Assembly (NCBI RefSeq): GCF_000620645.1
Contig: NZ_JIAV01000014.1
Location: 1 to 64,000 of the forward strand
Source: Nocardioides sp. URHA0032
GTDB lineage: Bacteria > Actinomycetota > Actinomycetes > Propionibacteriales > Nocardioidaceae
Length of the DNA stretch: 64,000 nt
Direction of reading: 5' to 3'
This document shows positions 16,461-27,521 of this stretch, in pieces. Position 1 is the first letter of the stretch. Each line of letters begins with the position of its first letter. The notes beneath the pieces were generated by a model. It searched no databases. It worked only from the letters and a program-made list of their open reading frames with translations, and was not told the origin of the DNA. The position numbers were made by a program, and so were the translations under genes.

Positions 16461-19400
16461 GGAGTGCCTCCATCATCGCGTGGGCGGTCTCGTTCTCGTC
16501 GAGGCCGTCGGCCTCCGCCTTGGCCTTCGCCTCCAGCGACTTGCGGTAGTCGGTCGGCATGATCTCGGTGAACCTGGTCAGCGAGGTCTCCCAGTCGGCG
16601 AGCAGCTCCTCGGCGACCGTCGAGCCGGTCTCCTCGAGGTGCGTGCGCACCAGCTGCTCGAGCTCCGTGGCCGCGTCGCCGGTGACCGGGCCGAGCTCGA
16701 CCAGCTCGCCGTTGACCCGCTGCGGGGCCAGGTCGAGGACCCACGCGACGCCGCCGGACATGCCGGCCGCGAAGTTGCGACCGGTCGGTCCGAGGACGAC
16801 GACCCGCCCGCCGGTCATGTACTCGCAGCCGTGGTCGCCCACCCCCTCGGTCACGGCTCGGGCGCCGGAGTTGCGGACGCAGAACCGCTCGCCCACTCCA
16901 CCGCGGATGAAGATCTCGCCCGCGGTCGCGCCGTACGCGATCACGTTGCCGGCGATGATCTGCTCGTTCGCGACGAAGGTCGCGGCCCGGTCCGGCCGGA
17001 CCACGATCCGCCCGCCGGAGAGCCCCTTGCCGAGGTAGTCGTTCGCGTCGCCCTCGAGGCGCAGGGTCATCCCCCGGGGGACGAACGCCCCGAAGGACTG
17101 ACCGGCGGACCCGGTGAACGTGAGGTCGATGGTGCCGTCGGGCAGTCCGGCGCCGCCGTACTTCTTGGTCACCTCGTGGCCGAGGATCGTCCCGACGGTG
17201 CGGTTCACGTTGCGGATCGCGACCTGGGCCCGCACCGGCTCGCCCTTCTCGAGCGCGTCGCGCGCCAGCGGCACCAGCTGCGTGACGTCGAGCGACTTCT
17301 CCAGCGCGTGGTCCTGCGACTTCGTCCGGCGCAGGTCCTGGTCGGGGAACGCCGCCCGGTCGGGCTGGTGGAGCACCGGCGACAGGTCGAGACCGGACGC
17401 CTTCCAGTGGTCCACGGCCTCCTCGACGTCCAGGCTGCCGACCTGGCCGATCGCCTCGTCGAGCGTGCGGAAGCCGAGGGCGGCCAGGTGTTCGCGCACC
17501 TCCTCCGCGATGTACTCGAAGAAGTTGACGACGAACTCCGGCTTGCCGGAGTAGCGCTCGCGCAGGACCGGGTTCTGCGTCGCGACGCCCACGGGGCAGG
17601 TGTCCAGGTGGCAGACCCGCATCATGATGCAGCCGGAGACCACCAACGGGGCCGACGCGAAGCCGAACTCCTCCGCGCCGAGCAGGGCCGCGATCACCAC
17701 GTCCCGCCCGGTCTTCAGCTGGCCGTCGGTCTGCACGACGATCCGGTCCCGCAGCCCGTTGAGGAGCAGGGTCTGCTGGGTCTCGGCGAGGCCGAGCTCC
17801 CAAGGACCGCCGGCATGCTTGAGCGAGGTCAGCGGCGCCGCGCCGGTGCCGCCGTCGTGGCCCGAGATCAGCACGACGTCGGCGTGCGCCTTGGAGACGC
17901 CGGCCGCGACCGTGCCGACCCCGACCTCGGACACCAGCTTCACGTGCACGCGCGCCCGCGGGTTGGCGTTCTTGAGGTCGTGGATCAGCTGCGCCAGGTC
18001 CTCGATCGAGTAGATGTCGTGGTGCGGCGGCGGGCTGATCAGGCCCACGCCCGGCGTGGAATGCCGGGTCTTCGCGACCCAGGGGTACACCTTGTTGCCG
18101 GGCAGCTGGCCGCCCTCGCCCGGCTTCGCGCCCTGCGCCATCTTGATCTGGATGTCGTCGGAGTTCGTGAGGTACTCCGCCGTGACGCCGAAGCGGCCGG
18201 ACGCGACCTGCTTGATCGAGCTGCGCCGCTCGGGGTCGTACAGCCGGTCCGGGTCCTCGCCGCCCTCACCGGTGTTGGACTTCGCGCCCAGCCGGTTCAT
18301 CGCGATCGCGAGGGTCTCGTGCGCCTCCCGGGAGATCGAGCCGTACGACATCGCGCCCGTCGAGAACCGCTTGACGATCTCGGACACCGGCTCGACCTCG
18401 TCGATCGGGATCGGCTGCCGGCCGGCCTCGCCGGCGTCCCGCAGCCGGAACAGCCCGCGCAGCGTCATCAGCCGCTTCGACTGCTCGTCCACGCGGGACG
18501 TGTACTGCTTGAAGACGTCGTAGCGGCCGGACCGGGTGGCGTGCTGGAGCCGGAACACCGTCTCCGGGTCGAAGAGGTGCGGCTCGCCCTCGCGGCGCCA
18601 CTGGTACTCGCCGCCGATCTCGAGCTCGCGGTGTGCGGGCAGGATGCCGCCGCGCGGGTACGCCGTGGCGTGCCGGCGCGCGACCTCCTCGGCGATCGTG
18701 TCGAGCTCGACGCCACCGAGCTTGGAGACCGTGCCGGTGAAGTAGCGGTCGACGAGCGCCTGCGAGAGGCCGACCGCCTCGAAGATCTGGGCACCGGTGT
18801 ACGACGCGACCGTGGAGACGCCCATCTTCGACATCACCTTGAGCACGCCCTTGCCGAGCGCCTTGATCAGGTTCGCGACCGCCTTCTCGCCGTCGGTCTT
18901 GACGTAGTAGCCCTCACGCGCGAGGTCCTCGACGGACTCCATCGCGAGGTACGGGTTGACCGCGGCCGCGCCGTACCCGACGAGCAGCGCCACGTGGTGG
19001 ACCTCGCGGACGTCGCCAGCCTCGACGAGCAGGCCGACCTGGGTGCGGGTCTTCTCGCGGACCAGGTGGTGGTGCACGGCTCCGGTCAGCAGCAGCGACG
19101 GGATCGGCGCCAGCTCCGCGGTGGAGTGCCGGTCCGAGAGCACGATGATGCGCGCGCCGTCGGCGATCGCCGCGGACACCTCCTCGCAGATCTCGTCGAG
19201 CCGCTGCGCCATCCCCGCTCCCCCGCCCTCGACCGGGTAGAGGCCGCGGGCGACGTGGGTGATGAAGCCGGGCATGTCGCCGTCGCGGTTGATGTGCCGG
19301 ATCTTGGCCAGGTCGTCGTTGGAGATGACCGGGAACGGCAGCTCCACCATCCGGCAGGACGCCGGCGCCGGCTCGAGCAGGTTCGCCTCGGGGCCGATGG

Positions 19401-21003
19401 TGCCGGCCAGCGAGGTGACGAGCTCCTCGCGGATCGCGTCCAGCGGCGGGTTCGTGACCTGCGCGAACAGCTGGCTGAAGTAGTCGAACAACAGCCGGGG
19501 CTTCTCGCTGAGCGCCGCGATGGGGGTGTCGGTGCCCATCGAGCCGAGCGGCTCCCCGCCGGTGTTGGCCATCGGGGTGAGCAGGATGCGCAGCTCCTCC
19601 TCGGTGTAGCCGAAGACCTGCTGACGCCGGGTGACCGATGCGTGCGTGTGCACGATGTGCTCGCGTTCCGGGACGTCGCCGAGGTGGATCAGGCCCGCGT
19701 GCAGCCACTCGTCGTACGGGTGCTCGGCGGCGAGCTCGGACTTGATCTCCTCGTCCTCGATGATCCGGTGCTCGTCGGTGTCGACGAGGAACATCCGGCC
19801 CGGCTGGAGCCGGCCCTTGCGGACGACGGTCGCCGGGTCGATGTCGAGCACCCCGACCTCGGAGGCGAGGACCACGAGCCCGTCGTCGGTGACCCAGTAG
19901 CGCGAAGGGCGCAGCCCGTTGCGGTCGAGGACCGCGCCGATCTGCGAGCCGTCGGTGAACACCACGCAGGCCGGGCCGTCCCACGGCTCCATCAGCGCGG
20001 AGTGGAACTCGTAGAACGCGCGGCGCTTGGCGTCCATCTCGGCGTGGTTCTCCCACGCCTCGGGGATCATCATCAGCACCGAGTGCGGCAGTGACCGGCC
20101 GCCCATGTGCAGGAGCTCGAGCACCTCGTCGAACGACGCCGAGTCGGACGCGCCCGGGGTGCAGATCGGGTAGAGCCGGTCCAGGTCGCCCGGGATCAGG
20201 TCGGAGGCCAGCAGCGCCTCGCGGGCCCGCATCCAGTTGCGGTTGCCCATCACCGTGTTGATCTCGCCGTTGTGGGCGATGAACCGGAACGGGTGCGCCA
20301 GCGGCCAGCTCGGGAAGGTGTTCGTCGAGAAGCGCGAGTGCACGACCGCCAGCGCGGAGGCCATCCGCTCGTCGAGCAGGTCGGGGAAGAAGTGGTCGAG
20401 CTGGTCGGTCGTCAGCATGCCCTTGTAGACCAGGGTTCGCGACGACAGCGACGGGAAGTACGCATCGGTCTCGTGCTCGGCGCGCTTGCGCAGGCAGAAC
20501 GCCAGCCGCTCCAGCGCCATCCCGGTCACCCGCGAGCCGGCACCGGCCACGAACAGCTGGCTGAACGCCGGCATCACGCCCCGGGCCATCCCACCGACCT
20601 CGGAGTCGTCGGTCGGGAGGTCCCGCCAGCCGAGGACCGTGAGGCCCTCCTCGGCCGCGATCTCCTCGATCCGGCTGCGGGTCTTCGCGACCTGCTCCTC
20701 GTCACCCGGCAGGAACGCCGTGCCCACGGCGTACGCGTGCTGCGGCGGCAGGTCGAACTCGACGACAGCGCGCAGGAACGCGTCGGGGACCTGGAGCAGG
20801 ATCCCGGCGCCGTCGCCGGTGTTCTGCTCCGCGCCCGCGGCACCGCGGTGGTCCAGGTTCCGCAGGGCACGGATGCCCTGCTTCACGATGTCGTGGCTGG
20901 GGACGCCGGTCAGGGTCGCGACGAACGCCACGCCACAGGCGTCGTGCTCGTGGCGGGGGTCGTACAACCCTTGGGGCGGCGGGAATGCGTGCGAGTACGG
21001 CAC
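16453..21003 (-). CDS. gltB: Glutamate synthase large (alpha) subunit
   Basis: A 1516-residue enzyme making two glutamates from glutamine and 2-oxoglutarate. GTG start at 21003. The N-terminal Ntn amidotransferase begins after a 22-residue propeptide: Cys23 in [13 protein letters not shown] is the nucleophile. The synthase domain contains the [3Fe-4S] ligands in [16 protein letters not shown] at about 1120-1136, preceded by [20 protein letters not shown]. The C-terminal right-handed beta-helix (GXGXG repeats, about 1250-1450) includes [20 protein letters not shown]. The gene has its own likely promoter (TAGCCT at 21125-21130) just past lgt and a leader of about 120 bases. Confidence 0.97.
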   Translation of the reverse strand: MPYSHAFPPPQGLYDPRHEHDACGVAFVATLTGVPSHDIVKQGIRALRNLDHRGAAGAEQNTGDGAGILLQVPDAFLRAVVEFDLPPQHAYAVGTAFLPGDEEQVAKTRSRIEEIAAEEGLTVLGWRDLPTDDSEVGGMARGVMPAFSQLFVAGAGSRVTGMALERLAFCLRKRAEHETDAYFPSLSSRTLVYKGMLTTDQLDHFFPDLLDERMASALAVVHSRFSTNTFPSWPLAHPFRFIAHNGEINTVMGNRNWMRAREALLASDLIPGDLDRLYPICTPGASDSASFDEVLELLHMGGRSLPHSVLMMIPEAWENHAEMDAKRRAFYEFHSALMEPWDGPACVVFTDGSQIGAVLDRNGLRPSRYWVTDDGLVVLASEVGVLDIDPATVVRKGRLQPGRMFLVDTDEHRIIEDEEIKSELAAEHPYDEWLHAGLIHLGDVPEREHIVHTHASVTRRQQVFGYTEEELRILLTPMANTGGEPLGSMGTDTPIAALSEKPRLLFDYFSQLFAQVTNPPLDAIREELVTSLAGTIGPEANLLEPAPASCRMVELPFPVISNDDLAKIRHINRDGDMPGFITHVARGLYPVEGGGAGMAQRLDEICEEVSAAIADGARIIVLSDRHSTAELAPIPSLLLTGAVHHHLVREKTRTQVGLLVEAGDVREVHHVALLVGYGAAAVNPYLAMESVEDLAREGYYVKTDGEKAVANLIKALGKGVLKVMSKMGVSTVASYTGAQIFEAVGLSQALVDRYFTGTVSKLGGVELDTIAEEVARRHATAYPRGGILPAHRELEIGGEYQWRREGEPHLFDPETVFRLQHATRSGRYDVFKQYTSRVDEQSKRLMTLRGLFRLRDAGEAGRQPIPIDEVEPVSEIVKRFSTGAMSYGSISREAHETLAIAMNRLGAKSNTGEGGEDPDRLYDPERRSSIKQVASGRFGVTAEYLTNSDDIQIKMAQGAKPGEGGQLPGNKVYPWVAKTRHSTPGVGLISPPPHHDIYSIEDLAQLIHDLKNANPRARVHVKLVSEVGVGTVAAGVSKAHADVVLISGHDGGTGAAPLTSLKHAGGPWELGLAETQQTLLLNGLRDRIVVQTDGQLKTGRDVVIAALLGAEEFGFASAPLVVSGCIMMRVCHLDTCPVGVATQNPVLRERYSGKPEFVVNFFEYIAEEVREHLAALGFRTLDEAIGQVGSLDVEEAVDHWKASGLDLSPVLHQPDRAAFPDQDLRRTKSQDHALEKSLDVTQLVPLARDALEKGEPVRAQVAIRNVNRTVGTILGHEVTKKYGGAGLPDGTIDLTFTGSAGQSFGAFVPRGMTLRLEGDANDYLGKGLSGGRIVVRPDRAATFVANEQIIAGNVIAYGATAGEIFIRGGVGERFCVRNSGARAVTEGVGDHGCEYMTGGRVVVLGPTGRNFAAGMSGGVAWVLDLAPQRVNGELVELGPVTGDAATELEQLVRTHLEETGSTVAEELLADWETSLTRFTEIMPTDYRKSLEAKAKAEADGLDENETAHAMMEALHG

Positions 21004-21138
21004 CGGGCATTCTCCCGTCGTCTCAGCGCCGCGACGACCCCACGACGTTGTCGGGGCCGGCGCCGGCGGTTCGGCAGTGCAAGTGCTGTGCAGGGGACGA
21101 CATTGGCCCTAGCGGGGAGGTGTCAGGCTATCACCAGG
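21004..21138 (-). promoter_or_regulatory. gltB leader and probable promoter
   Basis: 135 bases between lgt and gltB. On the minus strand TAGCCT (21130 to 21125) is a plausible -10 directly after the lgt stop, giving a leader of roughly 115 bases with GC-rich self-complementary runs (21055-21080). I do not recognise a known riboswitch. A GGGAGA lies before the GTG start. Confidence 0.35.
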
Positions 21139-22029
21139 TCAGCCCGAGGACTCCCCGTCCGTCGCCGCGTGGACGCCGGGCTGGTCGCGCTCGACGTACA
21201 CCGTCTCCTCTCGCCCGGGCCGCCTCTTGGCACTCGCCACGAACCACACCAGCCCCGCGACGAAGAGCACGATCGAGGTCCAGACGTTGAGCCGCAGCCC
21301 GAACACGTCGTGGAGCTCCACGTTGTCGATCCGCAGCATCTCGATCCAGCCGCGGCCGGCCGTGTAGACCATGATGTAGAGCGCCAGGACGCGGCCGTGC
21401 CCGAGCCGGAACCGGCGGTCCGCCCAGATCAGCACGGCGAACGCGGCGAGGCACCACAGGCTCTCGTAGAGGAACGTGGGGTGGAACGTCGTGCCGGGCG
21501 GGTAGCCGGCGTTGACGGCGGTCTCGTCGCTCACCGACAGCCCCCAGGGCAGGTCGGTGGGCTTCCCGAAGAGCTCCTGGTTGAACCAGTTCCCCCACCG
21601 GCCGAACGCCTGGGCCACGAGGACGCCGGGCGCGCACGCGTCGAGCACCGGCAGCAGCTTGATGCCCTTGCGGCGGGCGCCGAGCACCAGGCCGAGAGCG
21701 CCGAGCGCGACCGCGCCCCACACGCCGAGCCCGCCGCGCCAGATGTAGAGGGCGTCGATGGGGTGCTTGCCGGCACCGAAGTAGAGGTCGTGGTCGGTCA
21801 GCACGTGGTACAGCCGGCCACCGACGAGGCCGAACGGCACCGCCCAGATCGCCAGGTCCTGGACCTCGCCGGCCCTGCCCCCGCGGGCGATCCAGCGCCG
21901 CTCGCCGATCCAGATCGCGGCGACGATGCCGAGAATGATCGCCAGGGCGTAGCCCCGGATCGGGAGCGGGCCGAGGTACCAGACGCCCTCGGACGGGCTC
22001 GGGATCGAGAGCGCAGTCAGCATCGGCAT
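21139..22029 (-). CDS. lgt: Prolipoprotein diacylglyceryl transferase
   Basis: A 296-residue membrane enzyme that attaches diacylglycerol to the lipobox cysteine of prolipoproteins. About seven hydrophobic segments. The catalytic and signature segments are visible: PIRGYALAIILGIVAAIWIG, the loop FGLVGGRLYHVLTDHDLYFG, the Lgt signature AFGRWGNWFNQELFGKPTDL, and GRGWIEMLRIDN. ATG 22023 two codons later is an alternative start. It lies 5 bases beyond the SCO1 stop in the same transcription unit; the window encodes several of its probable substrates (livK, SCO1, the 49-kb lipoprotein). Confidence 0.95.
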   Translation of the reverse strand: MPMLTALSIPSPSEGVWYLGPLPIRGYALAIILGIVAAIWIGERRWIARGGRAGEVQDLAIWAVPFGLVGGRLYHVLTDHDLYFGAGKHPIDALYIWRGGLGVWGAVALGALGLVLGARRKGIKLLPVLDACAPGVLVAQAFGRWGNWFNQELFGKPTDLPWGLSVSDETAVNAGYPPGTTFHPTFLYESLWCLAAFAVLIWADRRFRLGHGRVLALYIMVYTAGRGWIEMLRIDNVELHDVFGLRLNVWTSIVLFVAGLVWFVASAKRRPGREETVYVERDQPGVHAATDGESSG

Positions 22030-22034
22030 CCCCG

Positions 22035-22631
22035 TCAGTCGTCGAGCAGCGTGTGGATGTCGGCGGCGAAGTCCGCCGACGAGGTCGTCTCGTTCCAGTA
22101 CACCGAGCCCTCGTCGTCGGCGTCGACCCCGGTGATGGTGGTGCCGTGGGTGACGTCGTACCCGCCGGTCGGCAGCTTCTCGCCCTGGGTGATCCCGACG
22201 CCCATCGGCTTGGCGATGTCGATGATCGTGCGGAGGTCGCCGGTGAGGCCGATGAACTGCGGGTCGAAGTGCGCGAGGTACTGCTTCAGCGCGGACGCGG
22301 TGTCGCGGGCGGGGTCGGTGGTCACGAAGACCACGTCGACCCGGTCGCGGTCCTTCTCGTCGAGCCGGGTCATCGCGGAGCCGAGGTTGGACATCACCGT
22401 CTGGCAGATGTCCGGGCAGTGCGAGTAGCCGAAGAACACCAGCGTCAGGGGGCGGTCGGTGTCCTTGGTGAGCGAGTACGGCTGGCCGTCGGTGTCGGTC
22501 AGCGGCGTGGCCGAGACGTGGAACGGCGGGTCGAGGACGTGCCCGTGCAGCTCTCCGTCGCCCTGCGCGGATCCGCCGCAGGCGCTGAGCGCGAGGAGGG
22601 AGGCGATCAGCAGGGCGGCGGCGCTACGCAC
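22035..22631 (-). CDS. SCO1/SenC-family copper chaperone lipoprotein
   Basis: A 198-residue thioredoxin-fold lipoprotein used in Cu(A) assembly of cytochrome c oxidase or in redox homeostasis. Signal [15 protein letters not shown] ends in lipobox LSAC (Cys18). The copper-binding motif CPDIC in FFGYSHCPDICQTVMSNLG and the distal His in GGYDVTHGTTITG are both present, so the site is complete. GTG start at 22631 overlaps trpA by 8 bases, an unexpected translational coupling between tryptophan synthase and a copper chaperone; it may simply be an operon of convenience with lgt. Confidence 0.93.
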   Translation of the reverse strand: MRSAAALLIASLLALSACGGSAQGDGELHGHVLDPPFHVSATPLTDTDGQPYSLTKDTDRPLTLVFFGYSHCPDICQTVMSNLGSAMTRLDEKDRDRVDVVFVTTDPARDTASALKQYLAHFDPQFIGLTGDLRTIIDIAKPMGVGITQGEKLPTGGYDVTHGTTITGVDADDEGSVYWNETTSSADFAADIHTLLDD

Positions 22632-23417
22632 GCCGTACCCCCGCAGCCAGGTCCTCGGTGAGCGCGGTGAGGGCCCGCAGGCCCGCGTCCCCGTCGCCGG
22701 GGTGGTCGAGGAGCGCGCGGACGAACGCCGAGCCGACGATCACGCCGTCCGCGTACCTGGCGATCTCGGCGGCCTGGGCGCCGTTGCTGACGCCGAGGCC
22801 GACACCGACCGGGAGGTCGGTCGCGGCCTTGGTGCGGGCGACGAGCGGGCCGGCCAGGTCGCTGGTGGTGGTGCGGGCGCCGGTGACGCCCATGACCGCG
22901 GTGGCGTAGACGAAGCCGCGGCAGGCGGCCGTCGTCATCGTGATCCGCTCGTCGGTCGAGGACGGCGCCACCAGGAAGACCTTGTCCAGGTCGTGCTGGT
23001 CGGCGGCCGCGATCCACTCCGGACCGCTGTCCGGGGTCAGGTCCGGCGTGATGAGGCCGGCCCCGCCGGCGTTCGCGAGGTCCGCGGCGAAGCGCTCGAC
23101 GCCGTACCTCACGACGGGGTTCCAGTAGGTCATCACGAGCGTGGGCGTGCCGGTCGCCGCGACCGCCTCGACCGTGCGGAGCACGTCGGAGGTGCGGACG
23201 CCGCCCTCGAGTGCCTGCTGCGCCGCGGCCTGGATCGTCGGACCGTCCATGACCGGGTCGCTGTACGGCAGCCCGATCTCGATCACGTCGCAGCCGGCGT
23301 CGACCATGGCCCGCAGCGCGTCGATGCCGCCCTGGACGTCGGGGAAGCCGGCGGGGAGGTAGCCCACCAGCGCGGCCCGGCCGTCGGCCGCGGCCTTCTC
23401 GAACGCGGTCCGGGCCG

Positions 23418-23421
<4 letters not shown>
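22624..23421 (-). CDS. trpA: Tryptophan synthase alpha chain
   Basis: A 265-residue TIM barrel that cleaves indole-3-glycerol phosphate. GTG start at 23421 overlaps the trpB stop by 4 bases (GTGA). The catalytic Glu is in [20 protein letters not shown] and the catalytic Asp in ITPDLTPD; phosphate binding residues are in [11 protein letters not shown] and [11 protein letters not shown]. The much longer open frame reaching 23970 runs antisense-like through trpB and was rejected. It is the third gene of trpC-trpB-trpA. Confidence 0.97.
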
Positions 23422-24643
<1,222 letters not shown>

Positions 24644-24647
<4 letters not shown>

Positions 24648-25426
24648 GCCACCACTCCTGTCATCGCGGCGACCGCGGCCTCCGGGTCGCCGTCCTTCAC
24701 CAGCGCCTCACCGACCAGCACCGCGCGGGCGCCTTCGCCCATGAAGCGCCGCACGTCGGCAGGGCTGAAGATCCCGCTCTCCGCGACCTTGACGCGGTCA
24801 TCGGGGACGAGCGGCGCGAGCCGCCCGAAGGTGTCGTCGTGGATCGTGAGGGTCCTGAGGTCGCGGGCGTTGACTCCCACCAGCTCGGCGCCGAGCGCGA
24901 CCGCCCGCTCGGTCTCCGCCTCGTCGTGCACCTCCACGAGCACGGTGAGCCCCAGCTCGCTGGCCTCGTCGTGCAGGCGGCGGAGGGTGTCGTCGTCGAG
25001 GGCGGCGACGATCAGCAGCACCAGGTCGGCACCGGCCGCGCGGGCCTCGACGAGCTGGTAGCTCGTGACGATGAAGTCCTTGCGGAGGACCGGGATGTCC
25101 ACGGCGGCGCGGACCGCACGCAGGTCGTCGAGGCTGCCGCCGAAGCGGCGCTGCTCGGTCAGCACGCTGATCGCGGCGGCCCCGCCCGCGGCGTACCGCT
25201 GCGCGAGCTCGGCCGGGTCGGGGATGTCGGCCAGGTCGCCCTTGCTGGGGCTGCGGCGCTTGACCTCCGCGATGACGCTGGAGCCCGGCGCGCGGAGGTG
25301 CGGCATCGGGTCACGCGGCGGGTCGGCGTCCGCGAGCGCGGCGCGGAGGTCGGCCAGGCTGGTCGCGGACTCCCGCTCGGCGAGGTCGACCCGCACGCCG
25401 GCGACGATCTCGTCGAGCACGGACAT
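24644..25426 (-). CDS. trpC: Indole-3-glycerol phosphate synthase
   Basis: A 260-residue monofunctional enzyme converting carboxyphenylaminodeoxyribulose phosphate to indole-3-glycerol phosphate. The signature [15 protein letters not shown] with its catalytic lysine lies near residues 50-64; later segments include [32 protein letters not shown] and [12 protein letters not shown]. No trpF domain is fused. It heads the trpC-B-A unit; upstream bases 25427-25522 separate it from a divergent small membrane protein. No trpE, trpD or leader peptide with tandem Trp codons is seen here. Confidence 0.97.
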
Positions 25427-25522
25427 GACGCACAGTGTTTCACGCTGTCAGTGGCCCACGCGCATGGGTAGTGTCCCGCCCAACGGCCGGCAGACGGACG
25501 GCCTCGACGAAGGGTTCCACCT

Positions 25523-25837
25523 GTGAGCTACTCCGAACCGCCTCCCCCGCCGCCGCAGTACGGCGCACCCCAGCCGCCGTACGGTGGAGCGCCGGCGCCG
25601 AACCACCCGCGAGCCACGCTGACGCTGATCCTCGGCATCCTCAGCATCCCGTGCTGCGGCCTGTTCACCGGCATCCCGGCGATCATCCTGGGACGCGGCG
25701 CCCTCGCCGAGATCGACGCCAACCCCGGTCAGTACGGCGGTCGCGGCCAGGTCAACGCGGGTTACATCTGCGGCATCATCGGCACCGTGCTCTCGGTCGT
25801 CGGCATCATCGTCAACATCCTCGTCCGGGTCAGCTGA
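25523..25837 (+). CDS. Small DUF4190-type membrane protein with proline-rich N-terminus
   Basis: 104 residues, GTG start with GAAGGG about 7 bases upstream. Residues 1-30 are Pro/Gln/Tyr/Gly-rich (MSYSEPPPPPPQYGAPQPPY), typical of actinobacterial membrane-protein tails; two hydrophobic segments follow, LTLILGILSIPCCGLFTGIP and ICGIIGTVLSVVGIIVNILV, separated by a short loop GRGALAEIDANPGQYGGRGQ. This matches the DUF4190 pattern. Function unknown. It is divergent from trpC and convergent with the DUF2752 gene, so it interrupts an otherwise uniform minus-strand block. Confidence 0.8.
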   Translation: MSYSEPPPPPPQYGAPQPPYGGAPAPNHPRATLTLILGILSIPCCGLFTGIPAIILGRGALAEIDANPGQYGGRGQVNAGYICGIIGTVLSVVGIIVNILVRVS

Positions 25838-25859
25838 CCCACCGACGCAGCGGGACCGG

Positions 25860-26306
25860 TCAGGGTGCCAGCCAGGCGCCGATCGCGAGGTTGCGGAGCA
25901 CGGTGAACACCACCGCCGCGATGCCGAGCGAGACCAGGAAGGCCCGGGTCAGCCGCACGTTCGGCTCACGCACCCGGCCGGTCCACCGCTCGTAAGCCCA
26001 GCGTCCGAGCAGGAACACCAGCAGCGGCAGCAACGCCACGAACAGGATGTTGCTCGAGGCCGCGGCGCCGACCTGGCCCCGGGTCAGGTCGTTGACCGCG
26101 CGCAGGCCCCCGCATCCCGGGCAGTAGAAGCCCAGCGCCGCACTGGGGCAGTAGCCCCACGACCCGCTGTCGTGCGGGTCGCGGACGTGGAGGGCGGCGG
26201 TGAGGAGCGCGAGCCCGCCGATCGTCACCGCGGGTCCGACGACCCGGCGCCAGCGCTGTTCCGACCACGCCGCACCCACCGGGGGCGGCGGCACGGTCAC
26301 GGTCAT
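25860..26306 (-). CDS. DUF2752 membrane protein
   Basis: 148 residues with three or four hydrophobic segments. The DUF2752 hallmark CPSAALGFYCPGCGGLRAVN, with its CPxCG cysteine motif, is at about residues 52-71, followed by DLTRGQVGAAASSN and two C-terminal helices. The family is widespread in bacteria, biochemically undefined; the conserved cysteines suggest metal or redox chemistry at the membrane. It ends the hisI to DUF2752 run and lies 18 bases after the HGxxPAAW gene. Confidence 0.85.
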   Translation of the reverse strand: MTVTVPPPPVGAAWSEQRWRRVVGPAVTIGGLALLTAALHVRDPHDSGSWGYCPSAALGFYCPGCGGLRAVNDLTRGQVGAAASSNILFVALLPLLVFLLGRWAYERWTGRVREPNVRLTRAFLVSLGIAAVVFTVLRNLAIGAWLAP

Positions 26307-26324
26307 GGCTGGACCCTCAGCGGC

Positions 26325-26525
26325 TCAGTGGCCGGACTCGTGGAAGCCGAGCTTTGCCATGACGCCGAACACCACCAGCGACGCGGCGCCGAGTGCGACG
26401 CCGACCCAGAAGATGGTCATGTTGACCGGGTCCAGCAGCAGGCCCACGGCGCCGACCACGAAGCCGAGCATGGCGACCGTGACGGCCGTCCAGGCAGCGG
26501 GGGTGTTGCCGTGGTTGTCAGACAT
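26325..26525 (-). CDS. HGxxPAAW-family small membrane protein
   Basis: 66 residues. The N-terminal motif HGNTPAAW (residues 5-12) defines the family; two transmembrane segments follow (VTVAMLGFVVGAVGLLL and MTIFWVGVALGAASLVVFGV), ending GFHESGH. Actinobacterial homologues sit characteristically between trp/his genes, as here. Function unknown. GGAG is present upstream of ATG 26525. It lies 42 bases after the TIGR02234 gene in the same orientation. Confidence 0.85.
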   Translation of the reverse strand: MSDNHGNTPAAWTAVTVAMLGFVVGAVGLLLDPVNMTIFWVGVALGAASLVVFGVMAKLGFHESGH

Positions 26526-26567
26526 GCGGGGCTCCTCCAGGGGAAGTCATGGCGTTGCTGGGACAGT

Positions 26568-27155
26568 CTATTCAGGGTCGGCGGCCGTCGGATCGCGACC
26601 CTCGTCCATGGCCTTCCACAGGTCCAGGCTGGACTGCTCCTCCGGCTCTGCCGCGATCGGCTCGGCGGCTGCCCCGGGCGCGTCGTAGCGGGCGCCCATC
26701 TCCGGCCACGCCGGCGCGAGCACGAACGCAGCCACCGCGGCCACCATCGAGAGCACCGCACCGACCGCGGCGGCCCACCACCACGAGGTGTGGCTGATCG
26801 AGGAGCTGGTCACCCCGACCTGGGCCAGCTCGTCGCGCAGCTGGGCGGGCACCTGGCTCCAGGCGACGAGCGTGGCGACCAGCGCCCCCGTGGAGGCCAG
26901 CGCGGCGAGAACGGCCACGGCGCGGCGTACCCGGCCGCGGGTCACCAGCACCACGCCCCAGCAGGCCAGCACCACCAGGCCCAGCGCGGTGACGAGCGGC
27001 ATGTGGGCGTCGAACGAGATCAGCAGGCTCGACATCGCCCCCGCGGCGGCACCGCTGCCCGACACGGCCGGATGGTTGCCGGCGACCGCGGTCACCGTGC
27101 CGGCGGCGAGGCCGAGCAGCACGACCGGCCCGAAGGTACGCCGGCGGTCAGGCAT
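26568..27155 (-). CDS. Tryptophan-locus-associated membrane protein (TIGR02234/Trp_oprn_chp family)
   Basis: 195 residues, start ATG 27155 inside the end of hisI (8-base overlap); an upstream extension of the frame is antisense-like and was rejected. Four hydrophobic segments are visible: [59 protein letters not shown] and [20 protein letters not shown]. The topology, the SHTSWWW segment and the trp/his context fit the TIGR02234 family, found next to trpE and trpC in actinobacteria. Function unknown; a role in tryptophan transport or sensing has only been guessed. Confidence 0.85.
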   Translation of the reverse strand: MPDRRRTFGPVVLLGLAAGTVTAVAGNHPAVSGSGAAAGAMSSLLISFDAHMPLVTALGLVVLACWGVVLVTRGRVRRAVAVLAALASTGALVATLVAWSQVPAQLRDELAQVGVTSSSISHTSWWWAAAVGAVLSMVAAVAAFVLAPAWPEMGARYDAPGAAAEPIAAEPEEQSSLDLWKAMDEGRDPTAADPE

Positions 27156-27504
27156 CGGCGAGCAGGAGGTCGGCGTCGAAGCAGGTCCGGTCGCCGGTGT
27201 GGCAGGCGGCACCGACCTGGTCGACCTTGACCAGCAGGGTGTCGCCGTCGCAGTCGAGCCGGACCTCCTTGACCCACTGCACGTGCCCGGACGTGTCGCC
27301 CTTGACCCAGTACTCCTGGCGGGAGCGGCTCCAGTACGTCGCCCGCCCGCTGCTCAGCGTGCGGGCCAACGCCTCGTCGTCCATCCAGCCGAGCATCAGC
27401 ACCTCGCCGGTGTCGTGCTGCTGGACGACGGCGGGCACGAGTCGGTCGGCGGAGCGCTTGAGGCGGTCCGCGATCGCCGGGTCGAGGGAGGTCACGGCAC
27501 CCAT
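27148..27504 (-). CDS. hisI: Phosphoribosyl-AMP cyclohydrolase
   Basis: 118 residues, the third enzyme of histidine synthesis, monofunctional (no HisE domain). Start ATG 27504, as the longer open frame reads through the ABC exporter gene in a wrong phase. Metal and substrate motifs: [47 protein letters not shown] with the Mg aspartates, and the zinc cysteines in [12 protein letters not shown]. It is 23 kb from the main his operon and next to trp-locus genes, the usual actinobacterial place. It overlaps the TIGR02234 gene by 8 bases. Confidence 0.95.
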   Translation of the reverse strand: MGAVTSLDPAIADRLKRSADRLVPAVVQQHDTGEVLMLGWMDDEALARTLSSGRATYWSRSRQEYWVKGDTSGHVQWVKEVRLDCDGDTLLVKVDQVGAACHTGDRTCFDADLLLADA

Positions 27505-27521
27505 TGTCCCCGCCGTGGCTA

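Noticed and set aside
16384..20094. Plus-strand open frame of 1236 codons
   Set aside because: Antisense to gltB; no protein motif; amino-acid composition is typical of shadow frames.
21004..21138. Possible glutamine or other riboswitch before gltB
   Set aside because: GC-rich pairings occur but no conserved core of a known riboswitch was recognised.
25427..25522. Search for a trp leader peptide or T-box before trpC
   Set aside because: No tandem Trp codons, antiterminator hairpins or T-box sequences are visible in the 96 bases.
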